Part shown: piece after piece, positions 8,403 through 18,266 of the stretch
Position numbering within the stretch: position 1 is the first letter of the stretch
How the letters are laid out: each line of letters begins with the position of its first letter
NCBI GenBank assembly: GCA_018401275.1
Contig: JAGYKW010000006.1
Coordinates: forward strand, 31,153-95,152
Direction: 5' to 3'
Length of the DNA stretch: 64,000 bases
Origin: Nitriliruptoraceae bacterium
GTDB taxonomy: Bacteria; Actinomycetota; Nitriliruptoria; Nitriliruptorales; Nitriliruptoraceae
Notes under the pieces: model-generated
Databases searched by the model: none
What the model was told of the DNA's origin: nothing
Seen by the model: the letters and a program-made list of their open reading frames with translations, nothing else
Position numbers and translations under genes: made by a program

Positions 8403-9631
8403 TCAGCCGACCAGGTCGCCTGCGACGGTGCCCGTCGAGACGAACTCGCCGCCCTTCCAGGTGCTGGTCTCGATGATGCCGCGCGACGGCTCGCCGCCGC
8501 CCTCACGGACCTCGATGAGGTTCAGCGGGCCACCGACCGCGCTCTGGTACGCGATGGAGTCGCCAGCGTCGACGAACTCCATGCATTCCGCGAACGTGGT
8601 GCACGCGTTGTCACCGGTGGTGACCGCGATCATGTTGTCGCGGATCGAGGCCGAGGCCGTCGAACCGGACACCCGAAGCGGCCAGTGCCATCAGGTTGAC
8701 GCAGTCGTACGCGTTGGGGGCGAACAGGAAGTCCACCAGGTTCGGGTTGAACGCGAGCAGACGGGCCTCGAACGACTCCGGCACGATGGCGGTCGGAGCG
8801 GTGAAGCGCATGCCCTCGAGCACGTCAGCCGACGGGAAGTTGTCGGCGAACGCCGCACCTGCGATGCCGTCCGCACCGAAGATCTCGGTCGGTGCGACGC
8901 CGGCAGCGAGCAGGCCCTGAACGATCTGCGCGCCCTCGACGAAGCTGATGATGACGTCGCGTCCGCGCCCGAGCCGACCATCGCGTCGACGACGGAGTCG
9001 AACGTGCCAGCCTCGGGTCGTACGCCTCCTGAGCACGACGGTGGCGCCACGTGCCTCGAGGCCCTTGACGGTCTCCTCGAGGAACGGCACGCCGTAGTCG
9101 TCCGCACGCGCGGCGACGGCGACCGAGGTGTAGCCGGCCTCGACGACGGGTCAGCGAGGACCGGTGCCTGGAGCACGTCGCTCGGTGCGGTGCGGAAGTA
9201 GTAGCCGCTGTCCGGGTAGGTCGTGAGGCCGATACCCGTGTTGGACGGCGAGCACTGGACGACACCGGCGCTCGTGATGTTGTCGATGACGGCCATGGTC
9301 ATACCGGTCGCCGCAGCGCCGATGATGCCCTGCACGTCGCTCGCGAGCAGACGGCTCGCCTCCTCGGCGGCACGACCGGCGTCGCCGGCCTCGTCACCGC
9401 TGAGCAGCTCGACAGGGTTGCCGAGCACGCCACCAGCGGCGTTGATCTCCTCGACGGCGAGCTGCACACCCGAGGTCATCGGGGGCCGAGGAAGGCCAGC
9501 TGGCCCGTCTCCGGCAGCAGGTAGCCGAGCTTGAGGGCCTCAGCGTCGGATGAGTCGCTGCCGCAGGCGGCGGCGACGAGGGCGACCGCGGCGAGGGCCG
9601 TGGCGACCTTGGTGTTACGTCGGAACATCAT
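8403..9631 (-). pseudogene. livK: LivK-like ABC substrate-binding protein, frameshifted
   Basis: Extracytoplasmic amino-acid-binding protein of the type 1 periplasmic family. The N-terminus is a lipoprotein signal (ALVAAACGS lipobox), then LGYLLPETGQLAFLG, INAAGGVLG and later FGADGIAGAAF and APNAYDCVNLM. The frame changes at about 9480, 9165, 9020, 8965 and 8650; joined up it is about 410 residues, a normal length. The start at 9631 (ATGATG) follows AAGGAG. It lies in the same frameshift-rich stretch as its neighbours and is convergent with the LivGF-like pair, whose substrate-binding partner it probably is. Confidence 0.82.
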
Positions 9632-9800
9632 GGATGGCACTCCTTCTAGGGGGTTCGGGGGAAGCACCCGCGACGCGGACGATGGTCGCCCGATCCGAGT
9701 GATGTCCTGACCGCCGGCGGGTGAACGACTCCCGACACGACGATGGGCGCCTGTCGCGCCTCCCATCAGCATAGTAGGGATGCGGCCCGCGGGGGTGAAG

Positions 9801-9844
9801 GCGCAGCAGGGCGCGGCAGGGGGCGCAGCAGGGCGCGGCAGGGG
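9801..9844. repeat. 22-bp tandem duplication
   Basis: Two exact copies of a 22-base GC-rich unit (9801-9822 and 9823-9844), eleven bases beyond the stop codon (9855) of the minus-strand lipoprotein gene. Part of the 223-base gap 9632-9854, which otherwise holds nothing I recognise. Confidence 0.85.
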
Positions 9845-9854
9845 CCAGAGCGCC

Positions 9855-11209
9855 TCAGTCGGCGAGTTCGGCCACGATCGGGAGGGCGTCGAACGCACCG
9901 ATCGACGTCGTCGTGCGCACGGATGGCAATGCGACGCGGCGCGCAGTCCCCGAGCGGGCCGCAGACGACCTGGCCGGTCAGGCCGCCGAAGGTCGTCCGT
10001 CCCAGGGTGTCGCGCAGCTCGGAGCGGCTGATGACCAGCGTGCCGTCGACGTCGATCAGCGACGTGTCCTCGAGCGCCTTGAGCAGCAACGTCGCGGCGT
10101 CGTAGGCGTACGCCCACCAGCCGGCCGGTGTCCGGACCCCCGACACGGCCGAGATGCGCTCCGACGTCTGCGAGGCGCTCATGCCGGTGACGGCGCTCAC
10201 CGCGTCGGGGAAGTCCAGCACGGGTCCGGTCAGGAGGTGGCCCTGTGAGGCCCGTCGCCGAGGAACGCCTCGGTCCCCGCGCGGCTCGTCGTCAGGCGCG
10301 TGATGCCCGCCAGGCGCGAGCGACTCGACCATCCGTCAGCGAGGGCGAGCAGCATGTCGGTGGGCAGCGCCAGAACGCGACGTCGGTCTCGCCCGCCACC
10401 GCCGCATCGAGCACCGCGGTCATCGCCGGCGCCGAACGTTCCTCATCCTCGCTGGTCAGGTCCTCATCCACAGTCCGGTCCACCACGACGGTGCCGCCCA
10501 GCGACTCGAAGCGGGCTCGAACGGCGGTGGCCAGACCGGACGACTCGATGCTGCCGTCGTGCAGTGTCACCGCACGGGTGAGTCCCAGTCCGTCGACGGC
10601 GTGCTCGGCCGCCGCCTCCGCCTCGCGCAGCAGCGACGGCGCGGTGCGCCACACCCCCTCGGCACGGTCCTGAGCGACCAGGCCGTCCGCACCCACGGTC
10701 AAGGTCAGGTCCGTCGGCCGGGGCGTCACCACCACGAGTCCCGCGTCGGTCACCGGTCCCTGCAGGCCCAGGAGCGTCGCGGTGCACTGTGGTCCGAGCA
10801 CGCCGACGATCGAGTCCGCGTCCTCGCTGGCGAGCAGCGCAGCGGCGACGCGCGTGCCGTCCTCCCGGTCGCACGTCGTGGTGATGACCGCACCGAGGTC
10901 GACGCGGAAGTCCTGGCGGACCGCGCCGAAGTCCTCGACCGCGGCTCGGAACGCGGCCTCGAGCACGGCAGCGAGACCCTCGGGATCCTCGTCCCCGTCG
11001 AGCACGATGCGCAGCGCGATGGGGGAGTCCGGTGCGATGCGCACGACCCCGAGGGAGGCGTCGACCTGGACGGGGGGTCGCTCGGGCCGCTGGTCCACGG
11101 CGTCGTCGACCGGGGCGCACGCGCTCAGCAGCAGGGTCACCGCCAGTCCGACGGTCCGCGCGGCGAGGCGAGGCGTCGGCCTGCGCGGACCCGTCAGCGA
11201 CGCGTGCAC
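9855..11209 (-). pseudogene. lipoprotein, ABC-type substrate-binding protein (LivK-like), frameshifted
   Basis: Signal peptide with lipobox LLSAC, then a type 1 periplasmic-binding fold (…VITTTCDREDG…VGVLGPQCTATLLGLQGPV…). The first 275 residues (11209 to about 10380) are in one clean frame. The frame then breaks near 10370, 10255 and 9910; the joined product is about 450 residues and ends near FDALPIVAELAD. The start is a GTG with GGGAGAG close upstream. Its ligand is unknown; the location beside a LivK-like gene suggests an amino acid or related small molecule. All breaks lie below 10.4 kb, in the same low-integrity zone as the Liv genes. Confidence 0.75.
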
Positions 11210-11227
11210 CGCTCTCCCATCCCCCTC

Positions 11228-11271
11228 GTCGTGCTCGTCGTGCCTGTCGTGCCTGTCGTGCCTGTCGTGCC
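11228..11271. repeat. 10-bp tandem repeat
   Basis: About four copies of a unit close to GTCGTGCCTG (first copies diverged), immediately upstream of the minus-strand lipoprotein gene start, in the gap before the PAS-AraC gene. Too GC-rich and short to call an operator. Confidence 0.7.
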
Positions 11272-11364
11272 GTCGGCCCCAGCCTAACGCCGCCCGCCAG
11301 CAGGAGCGGCCCTATCCTGCCGATGTCCGGACAGGTCATCCGGACGGGTCAGGGGTGCGACGCG

Positions 11365-12084
11365 ATGGCCGAGCCGTTCGTCGTCCAGGGCGCGGTGGTC
11401 GAACTCTTCGAGTCACTCGTCGACGTCATCTTCTGTGCCAAGGACACCGACCATCGCTACGTCGCGGTCAACCTCGCGTTCGTGCGCCGGACCGGTCGGC
11501 GGTCGCGCCGTGAGGTGCTCGGTGCGCGCGCAGCCGACGTGTTCGCGGCTGGACCTGCAGAGCGCTACGAGGAGCAGGACCGTCGGGTCCTCGCGACCGG
11601 CAGGCCCCTGCGTGACGAGCTGGAGCTCATCCGTCGACCGGACGGCACGATGGGCTGGTACGTGACGACGAAGATCCCGGTCATCGACGACGGTCGCGTC
11701 ACCGGGCTCGTGAGCCTCTCTCGCGACCTGCGTCGACCGAGCGAGGAGAGCGTGGAGGTCGCGGCGCTCTCCAGCGTCGTCCGCCTCGTCCGCGAGACCG
11801 ACGAGGCGGTCCGTCCGCTGAGCGTGGCCGACCTCGCAGCCTCCGCCGACTGCACCGTCGATCAGCTCCAGCGTCGCATGCGGCGCGTGTTCGGCATCTC
11901 GACGACGCAGTACCTGCTGCGTGAACGGGTCGACCGTGCGGCGCGTCTGCTCGCAGGGACCGACGATCCCATCGCGACCGTGGCCGCTCGGTGCGGGTTC
12001 TACGACCAGGCTCAGTTGACCCGTCACTTCGGGCGCTTCATCGGTCTCACACCGGCCCAGTACCGCAGCGAGCAGCGCGGCTGA
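11365..12084 (+). CDS. PAS-domain AraC-family transcriptional regulator
   Basis: 239 residues. Residues about 10-125 form a PAS domain (FCAKDTDHRYVAVN…VIDDGRVTGLVSLSRDL); residues 150-235 form a double helix-turn-helix AraC DNA-binding domain (…IATVAARCGFYDQAQLTRHF…LTPAQYR). The PAS suggests small-ligand or redox sensing. ATG at 11365 has AGGGGTG upstream; an in-frame ATG at 11323 lies only four bases after a -10-like TATCCT and is less likely. It lies 79 bases upstream of putA on the same strand, so it may control proline catabolism (inference). Confidence 0.85.
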   Translation: MAEPFVVQGAVVELFESLVDVIFCAKDTDHRYVAVNLAFVRRTGRRSRREVLGARAADVFAAGPAERYEEQDRRVLATGRPLRDELELIRRPDGTMGWYVTTKIPVIDDGRVTGLVSLSRDLRRPSEESVEVAALSSVVRLVRETDEAVRPLSVADLAASADCTVDQLQRRMRRVFGISTTQYLLRERVDRAARLLAGTDDPIATVAARCGFYDQAQLTRHFGRFIGLTPAQYRSEQRG

Positions 12085-12163
12085 GCCATCCTTGGCTGCG
12101 ACCGGTGGGCGCAGTGCTGTCCAGCGCCAAGACCGGTGCTCCCAGGCGCGCGATGCTGCGCTC

Positions 12164-15100
12164 ATGAGCGCCGACACCCCACCCGCACCCTCCACGGCCG
12201 GCCCCGCTGTCGATGGCGACCGAGTCGTCGAGGCCGCCGTGGCCACCGCTCGCCGCTGGCTGGACGCCGCCGACGACGTCACGCGCGCCGAGCGACGCAC
12301 CGCGGAGCAGCTCGGCACGCTGCTCGCCGACGACCAGGGTCTCGACTTCGCGACGGGCTTCGTCGACCGCGTGATGCGTGCGGAGTCCGACGCGGTCGCT
12401 GCCACCGCACTGCGTCGGTTGGTCAGCGCCTCACAGGGGGATGCGGCGTTCCTGGGTCGCATCGACCGGGTGCTGCTCGGCGCCGGCGCGCTGCTCGCAC
12501 CCGTCCTGCCCGGCATCGTCGTCCCGCTCGCACGTCGCCGGCTGCGCCAGCTCGTCGGCCACATGGTCCTCGATGCGACACCGCGCGACCTCGCACCGCA
12601 GCTCGCGGCCGCGCGCGAGGCGGTCGACGGCCAGCTCAACGTCAACCTGCTGGGTGAGGCCGTGCTCGGTGCGGACGAGGCCCGACGTCGTCGCGACACG
12701 ACCATCGCGCTCGTCGCGCGCGACGATGTCGACTACGTGTCGGTGAAGCTGTCCTCCATCACCGCGCAGATCATGGTGTGGGACCTCGAGGCCGCGGCCG
12801 AGCGGATCGCGAGCGAGCTGCGCCCGCTCTACCGCGCAGCGATGAGCTCGACACCACCGACGTTCGTCAACCTCGACGTCGAGGAGTACCGCGACCTCGA
12901 CCTCACCATCGCGGTCTTCACGCGCGTGCTCTCCGAGGACGAGTTCCTCCCGCTGCACGCCGGCATCGTGCTGCAGGCCTACCTGCCCGACGCGCACGGC
13001 GCGCTCGAGCACCTGCTCACGTTCGCGACCCGGCGGCACGAGCGCGGTGGCGCTGACATCCGCGTGCGTCTCGTCAAGGGCGCGAACCTGTCGATGGAGC
13101 AGGTCGAGGCGGAGCTGCGCGGCTGGGAGCGTGCGCCCTACGGCTCGAAGCACGAGACCGACGCGAACTACAAGCGCTGCGTCGACACGGCGCTCGATCC
13201 GGTACGGCTGGCCGGTGCACGCATCGGGCTCGCGAGCCACAACCTGCTGGACGTCGCGTGGGCGATCGAGCTCGCGCGCGAGCGTGGCGTGTCCGACCGG
13301 CTCGACGTCGAGATGCTGCAGGGCATGGCACCCGGGCCGGCGCGCATCGTGCGCGGTGAGACCGGGGGGCTGCGTCTGTACACGCCGGTCGTCGACCCGG
13401 ACGACTTCGACGTCGCCATCTCCTACCTCGTGCGTCGCCTTGAGGAGGTCGCGAGCCCCGACAACTTCCTGCGCTCGTTCCTCGCCATGCGCGACGAGCC
13501 GGCGCTGTTCGATGCGGAGGTCGAGCGCTTCCGTGCGGCGGTCGCCGACCGCCACACCGTGGCGATCGGGCCGCGCCGCACGCAGGACCGCCGTGCTGCG
13601 GCCCTCGACCCGTCGGCGCTGCGCACCAGCGAGGCGCAGCGCTTCGTCAACGAGCCGGACACGGACCCTGCGCTGACGGCGAACCGCGCCTGGGCGCGCG
13701 CGATCGTGGCCGCGCCCGCACCGGCGCCGCGCGCCGCGATCGTCACCGACCCCGCCGAGGTGGATCGCCGCGTCGCGGCCGCTGTCGCGGCGGGGAGCGC
13801 TGGCGGCGTGTGCCGGCGACCGAGCGGCGTGACGTGCTGCGTCGCGTCGCCGACGTGCTGGCGGCACGACGCGGCGAGCTGCTGAGCGCGATGATCCACG
13901 AGGGCGGCAAGACGATCGGGGAGGCCGATCCCGAGGTCAGCGAGCTCATCGACTTCGCCCGCTACTACGCCGACCGCGCGCTCGAGCTCGAGGACGTCGC
14001 GGGCGCGACGTTCACCCCGCACCGCCTCGTGCTGGTCGTGCCACCATGGAACTTCCCGGTCGCCATCCCCGGAGGTGGAGTGCTGGCCGCGCTCGCCGCC
14101 GGTTCCGCGGCCATCCTCAAGCCCGCACCGGAGACGCCGCGCTGCGCCGAGATCGTGTGCGAGGCCGCCTGGGAGGCGGGTGTCGATCCCGGACTGCTCG
14201 CGTTCCTCCGCGTCCCCGACGACGCGACCGGCCAGCACCTCGTCACCCACCCCGACGTCGATGCGGTCGTGCTCACCGGATCGTTCGAGACGGCGCAGCT
14301 GTTCCGCGGCTGGCGGCCCGACCTGCGCCTGCTCGCGGAGACGTCCGGGAAGAACGCGCTGATCGTCACGCCATCGGCGGACCTCGACCTCGCAGTCGCG
14401 GACCTGGTGCGCAGCGCGTTCGGGCACGCCGGGCAGAAGTGCTCGGCGGCCTCGCTCGCGATCCTCGTCGGTGACGTCGCGACGTCACGGCGCTTCCTCG
14501 ACCAGCTGGTCGACGCGACCACGACGCTCGCTGCAGGACCGTCGACCGACCTGTCCACCCAGCTGAACCGGCTCATCGGCCCACCGCGCGGGCCGCTCGC
14601 ACACCATCTCCATCAGCTCGACGACGGCGAGCAGTGGCTCGTCGCACCGCGCTGCGTCGACGAGGCCACGCAGCTGTGGAGACCTGGGATCAAGACCGGC
14701 GTGCGACCCGGATCGCACTTCCACACCCACGAGTGCTTCGGTCCCGTGCTGGGCATCATGGCCGCGGCCGACCTCGACGAGGCGATCGCGTGGCAGAACG
14801 CGACCGGCTACGGACTCACGGGTGGTATCCACTCCCTCGATCCCGACGAGGTCGAGCACTGGCTCGAGCACGTCGAGGTCGGCAACGCGTACGTGAACCG
14901 GCACATCACCGGCGCGATCGTGCAGCGTCAGCCGTTCGGCGGCTGGAAGCGCTCGGCCGTCGGTCCCGGTGCGAAGGCGGGTGGACCTGCCTACGTGGCG
15001 ACGCTCGGCACCTGGGCGGATGCGGCCGACGTCGTGGTGCTCGACGACGATGCATGGCTCGCGCGGGCGCTCGACGACGACGTGCGAGCGTGGCCCTTCT

Positions 15101-15588
15101 ACGCCGCCGAGCACGACGAGACGGGACTCGACGTCGAGGCGAACGTGCTGCGCCACCGCCGTCACGAGGCGGTCCTCGTGCGCTGCCTGGCGGGCACGGC
15201 GACGCGCGACCTCGCGCGCGTGCTGGCCGCCGCGCGCACGAGCGCGACGCCCGTGCGCGTGAGTGCTGCGCCCGGCTGCGGGATCGACGCGGCTGCCGTC
15301 ACCGACGCCGCCCGTCGCGTCGGTGCGCACGTCCCCGGCCTGGTCGTCGAGGACGATGATGCGCTCGTCGCGCGGCTCGACGGGCTCGGTCAGGTGGTGG
15401 TGCGCGTGCTGGGCGGCGCTGCACGCGACGTCGTGGCCAGCGCACGGCTGCGGGCCGCCTGCGAGGAGGCGGGGCTGCGCTGCGACGAGGCACCCGTAGT
15501 GATGAGCGGCCACGTCGAGCTCGGACGCATCATGCGCGAGCAGGCCATCAGTCGGACCCTGCACCGGTACGGGCGCGTGCTCAGCTGA
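12164..15588 (+). CDS. putA: bifunctional proline dehydrogenase / P5C dehydrogenase, with one frameshift
   Basis: Oxidises proline to glutamate in two steps. The first half (12164 to about 13800) carries the FAD-binding TIM-barrel: VKLSSI, RLVKGAN, GSKHETDANYKRCV, ASHNL, EMLQGM. The second half carries the NAD-dependent aldehyde dehydrogenase: PWNFPVAIPGGG, ETSGKNALI, and catalytic Cys in GQKCSAAS. The halves are in different frames: at about 13801 the first continues 84 bases to a stop at 13885, while the second is open from 13810. Adding one T (GCT-TGG) restores GSAWRRVPATERRDV, so a one-base consensus error or fresh mutation is likely. Full product is about 1,140 residues. The start lies six bases after a -10-like GATGCT. 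Confidence 0.9.
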
Positions 15589-15620
15589 GCGCCCGGCTGA
15601 GCGCCCGGCTGAGCGCTCGG
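15585..15620. repeat. 12-bp tandem triplication over the putA stop
   Basis: Three copies of CTGAGCGCCCGG (15585-15596, 15597-15608, 15609-15620 with one change). The first copy contains the putA stop codon TGA, so the stop context itself was duplicated twice. Confidence 0.9.
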
Positions 15621-15624
15621 CACG

Positions 15625-16212
15625 TCAGATGAGTGGGTCCGCGGGCAGGGTGACGCCGGAGAGCCATCCGGCGCCGTCGATGCGCCAGCCGTCCGCCTCC
15701 TCCGAGAGGTCGTAGCGCAGCACGACCTCCCGGGCGCCGGAGCGGACGCCGACCAGGAGGAACGCGCGGCGGCTGCGGACGCGGCACTCGTCGAACCGAT
15801 GGCCGCCGTTGCCGACGAGCTCGGGGTAGTCGGTGCGGATCATCGACTCGAAGTCGTCGGTGGCGAACACGAGTCGGAAGTAGGGGCTCGTCATGGCGTA
15901 CGCGGCTTCGAAGTCCTCGCTCGCGAAGGCATCGAGTTGCGTGCTGACCGTCGAGCCGATCGCCGCGCGGGTCGTCGGGTCGCAGTCGTCGGGTGATGAT
16001 GGGTCGGGCACCGGGTCTGGCCGTGGCGCGAGGTCGGGCTCGGGTGCATCGGGCGGGTCGACCGGCGTCGGGTCGACCGGCGTCGGGTCGGCCAGTACCG
16101 GGTCGGCCTGCATCGTGTCGGTCGCTGCTGGCGGTGTGCAGGCGGCCACAGCCAGCGCGAGTGTCACGATCAGGGCACCGAGTCGACGCGTGGGCGAGGG
16201 GTCCGGGCTCAT
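15625..16212 (-). CDS. lipoprotein with DUF4864-like domain
   Basis: 195 residues. A lipoprotein signal ends in VAACT at residues 22-26. A Pro/Asp-rich linker of repeated VDPTP-like units spans roughly residues 35-75. The C-terminal 110 residues (TQLDAFASEDFEAAYAMTSP…) match the pattern of DUF4864: a small alpha+beta domain with a SP-F motif and a VG-DGW-I-like strand. Function unknown; it is expected on the outer face of the membrane. ATG at 16212 follows GGAGGAGG. Convergent with putA. Confidence 0.75.
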   Translation of the reverse strand: MSPDPSPTRRLGALIVTLALAVAACTPPAATDTMQADPVLADPTPVDPTPVDPPDAPEPDLAPRPDPVPDPSSPDDCDPTTRAAIGSTVSTQLDAFASEDFEAAYAMTSPYFRLVFATDDFESMIRTDYPELVGNGGHRFDECRVRSRRAFLLVGVRSGAREVVLRYDLSEEADGWRIDGAGWLSGVTLPADPLI

Positions 16213-16350
16213 GATCCGCCTCCTCCGAGCTGCCGCCCGCGGTGGGTGCGCCCCTCACCGGTCCCTCGCGGGCCCGTCGTGCGCAGGGACGAGCCGCGAC
16301 GGTAGGGCGCGACGGAGGGTCGCGCGAGGCGCTACCGTTCCTCCCTGTGC

Positions 16351-16424
16351 GGGGCGTTAGCTCAGTTGGCTAGAGCGCTTGCTCGACACGCAAGAGGTCA
16401 GAGGTTCGAGTCCTCTACGCCCCA
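16351..16424 (+). tRNA. tRNA-Val (GAC), with C at position 33
   Basis: Acceptor GGGGCGT/ACGCCCC, D arm GCTC/GAGC, anticodon stem CTTGC/GCAAG with seven-base loop TCGACAC (anticodon GAC at 16385-16387), T arm AGAGG/CCTCT with TTCGAGT, discriminator A; CCA is not encoded. The base before the anticodon is C (16384) instead of the near-universal U33. A -10-like TACCGT lies 12 bases upstream. Confidence 0.93.
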
Positions 16425-16453
16425 CGACACGCCCCCCGATCCCCAGGAGCACC

Positions 16454-17176
16454 GTGGCCGGGAGCGGCGTGATCCACGTCGACGACCTCGAGGTCGAGGT
16501 CACCGTCCGCCGCGTGAAGCGGATGAACCTCGGTGTCCATCCCCCCGACGGACGCGTGCGCCTCTCGGTCCCACCGCGGACCTCCGAGCGTGCCCTGCGC
16601 CGCTTCGTGCGCGACAGCCGGGCCTGGATCGAGCAGCACCGGACCCGCATCGCCGAGGAGGAGCGGGCTGCCGCGAGCCGTCCGACCCCTCGGGTCCGGC
16701 GTGGTGTCAGCGGCGAGGTGTGGTGGCGCTTCGGACAGGCGCTGCGGCTGGAGGTCGTCGCCGATGCCGGTCGGCCAGGGGTCGATCTGCTGCCCGATCA
16801 TCGGCTCCGCGTCCGCGTGCCCGACCCGGGGCAGGCTGCAGCGGTGCTGGCCGCACTCGACCGGTGGGAGCGGCGCGAGCTGCGCGCCGCCGCCGAGCCG
16901 CTGCTGGCTCACTGGTGTGCGCGGATCGGTGTGCAGCATCAGTTCCTCGGTCTGCGCCGCATGACCACCCGATGGGGCACGTGCGTGCCATCGAAGGGGC
17001 GCATCTGGCTCAACGTGGCGCTCTTCCCCCGTCATCCCGCGCTGCTCGAGTACGTCATCGTCCACGAGGCGGTGCACCTCGCGGAGGGATCGCACGGCCC
17101 GCGCTTCCGTGCGCTGATGGACCTCCATCTGCCGGACTGGCGGGCGCGTCGCACGCAGCTCGACGCGACGACCTGA
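16454..17176 (+). CDS. YgjP-like (DUF45/SprT-type) zinc metallopeptidase
   Basis: 240 residues with the C-terminal zinc motif HEAVHLAEGSHGPRF (HExxH plus a downstream His) near residue 200 and the family-typical RWGTCVPSKGRIWLN before it. The N-terminal half (KRMNLGVHPPDGRVRLSVP) is the usual beta-rich region. Substrates of bacterial members are not established. GTG at 16454 is preceded by AGGAG; it starts 29 bases after tRNA-Val and may be co-transcribed with it. Four bases after its stop is a 12-bp tandem duplication (17180-17203). Confidence 0.85.
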   Translation: MAGSGVIHVDDLEVEVTVRRVKRMNLGVHPPDGRVRLSVPPRTSERALRRFVRDSRAWIEQHRTRIAEEERAAASRPTPRVRRGVSGEVWWRFGQALRLEVVADAGRPGVDLLPDHRLRVRVPDPGQAAAVLAALDRWERRELRAAAEPLLAHWCARIGVQHQFLGLRRMTTRWGTCVPSKGRIWLNVALFPRHPALLEYVIVHEAVHLAEGSHGPRFRALMDLHLPDWRARRTQLDATT

Positions 17177-17179
17177 CGA

Positions 17180-17203
17180 CTCCGGCGTCGTCTCCGGCGT
17201 CGT
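17180..17203. repeat. 12-bp tandem duplication after the peptidase stop
   Basis: Two exact copies of CTCCGGCGTCGT directly after the stop codon at 17174-17176. The remaining 136 bases to the TetR gene hold no recognisable feature except the latter's ribosome binding site. Confidence 0.85.
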
Positions 17204-17339
17204 CGCCGGTTCGTCCTCAGCACGGGCCGGTGTCGTCCCTGACCACTACCGTCAGCGCCGTTCGGGGGGCGCGCGGATCCATCGGGTCCGGCGGGGGAGG
17301 CGCGTGCAGGAGACGCGCCGCGGTCATGGAGGTTCGCAC

Positions 17340-18002
17340 GTGAGAGGACTTCCCGACGAGGTCGTCGACGTCCGGCGAACGGGTGGCGACGGCGCTGCGA
17401 CGAGCGGTGAGCGGACGGTCGACGGGACGCGCGAGCGGGTCCTCGAAGCGGCGCTCGTCGTGCTGCGCGACGTCGGGTACGGGCAGTTCTCGGTGCAGAA
17501 GGTCGCCCGCGAGGCCGGCGTCTACCAGGGCAACATCACGTACTACTGGCCGCGCCGACGCGACCTCGTGCTGGCGCTCGCCGTGCGGATCGTCGACGAT
17601 TACCGAGCGGCGTTCGTCGCGGGCTTCCACGGCATCGACGTGAGCGTGGACGGGTGGGCCGACTCGGTCGTGCGCGCCATCGTCGACGACGCCATCTCCG
17701 AGGACCGTGTCCGCCTGCTGCCTGAGCTGTGGTCGATGGCGAACTCGGATCCGGAGATCGCGGACGTGGTCCGGCGCGTCTACGAGGACGTCCCGGGCGC
17801 GCTGCTCGACGCGCTGGGGATCGCGCCGGAGCATCCGCGCCGCGAGACGGTCCGTGCGGCCCTGGCCTTGATCTGCATGGCCGCCCAGGGCCTCACCGCG
17901 GTCCACGGTCACCGCGGCAGCGAGGACCCGCGCATCCCTGAGGTGCGCGAGGCGCTGGTCGCACTGCATGCCCCGGTGATCGCAACCGCGCTCGGCGGCT
18001 AG
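17340..18002 (+). CDS. TetR-family transcriptional regulator
   Basis: 220 residues. The N-terminal helix-turn-helix is TRERVLEAALVVLRDVGYGQ…VQKVAREAGVYQGNITYYWPRR (residues about 28-75), followed by an all-helical ligand domain. YQGNITYYW replaces the usual VSKGTLYHHF but keeps the recognition-helix geometry. GTG at 17340 follows GGAGG by seven bases. Target genes are unknown; the next genes in the same direction are small membrane proteins, making local control possible. Confidence 0.88.
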   Translation: MRGLPDEVVDVRRTGGDGAATSGERTVDGTRERVLEAALVVLRDVGYGQFSVQKVAREAGVYQGNITYYWPRRRDLVLALAVRIVDDYRAAFVAGFHGIDVSVDGWADSVVRAIVDDAISEDRVRLLPELWSMANSDPEIADVVRRVYEDVPGALLDALGIAPEHPRRETVRAALALICMAAQGLTAVHGHRGSEDPRIPEVREALVALHAPVIATALGG

Positions 18003-18063
18003 CGTTAGGGCACAGGCGCGGTGTCATGACGTCACCGGGCGCGACTCCGACGGAGGCTCGACG

Positions 18064-18156
18064 ATGAAGAAGCTCCTCGACTCCTGGGCCGGCATCGGCC
18101 TCGTGTTCGTCGTCCTGGCCGTGCTCGGGGCCCTCTGGGCGTCGACCACGGTCTGA
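18064..18156 (+). CDS. 30-residue single-pass membrane microprotein
   Basis: Short frame starting MKKLLDSW, then about 20 hydrophobic residues (IGLVFVVLAVLGALW) and a short ASTTV tail, ending in TGA. CGGAGG lies seven bases before the ATG, so translation is credible. It resembles small membrane subunits or regulators in build only; no family recognised. It lies 61 bases after the TetR stop and 110 before the next membrane-protein gene. Confidence 0.6.
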   Translation: MKKLLDSWAGIGLVFVVLAVLGALWASTTV

Positions 18157-18266
18157 CGCGGATCTGACCGGTCCTCCCTCCGCCGCGCCAGCGGCAGCGT
18201 TAGGCTCTCGTCCGCGTCCGTCGCGCTGCGGCGGGCGGTCGGACCGACGTCGCCCCGGAGGCACCC

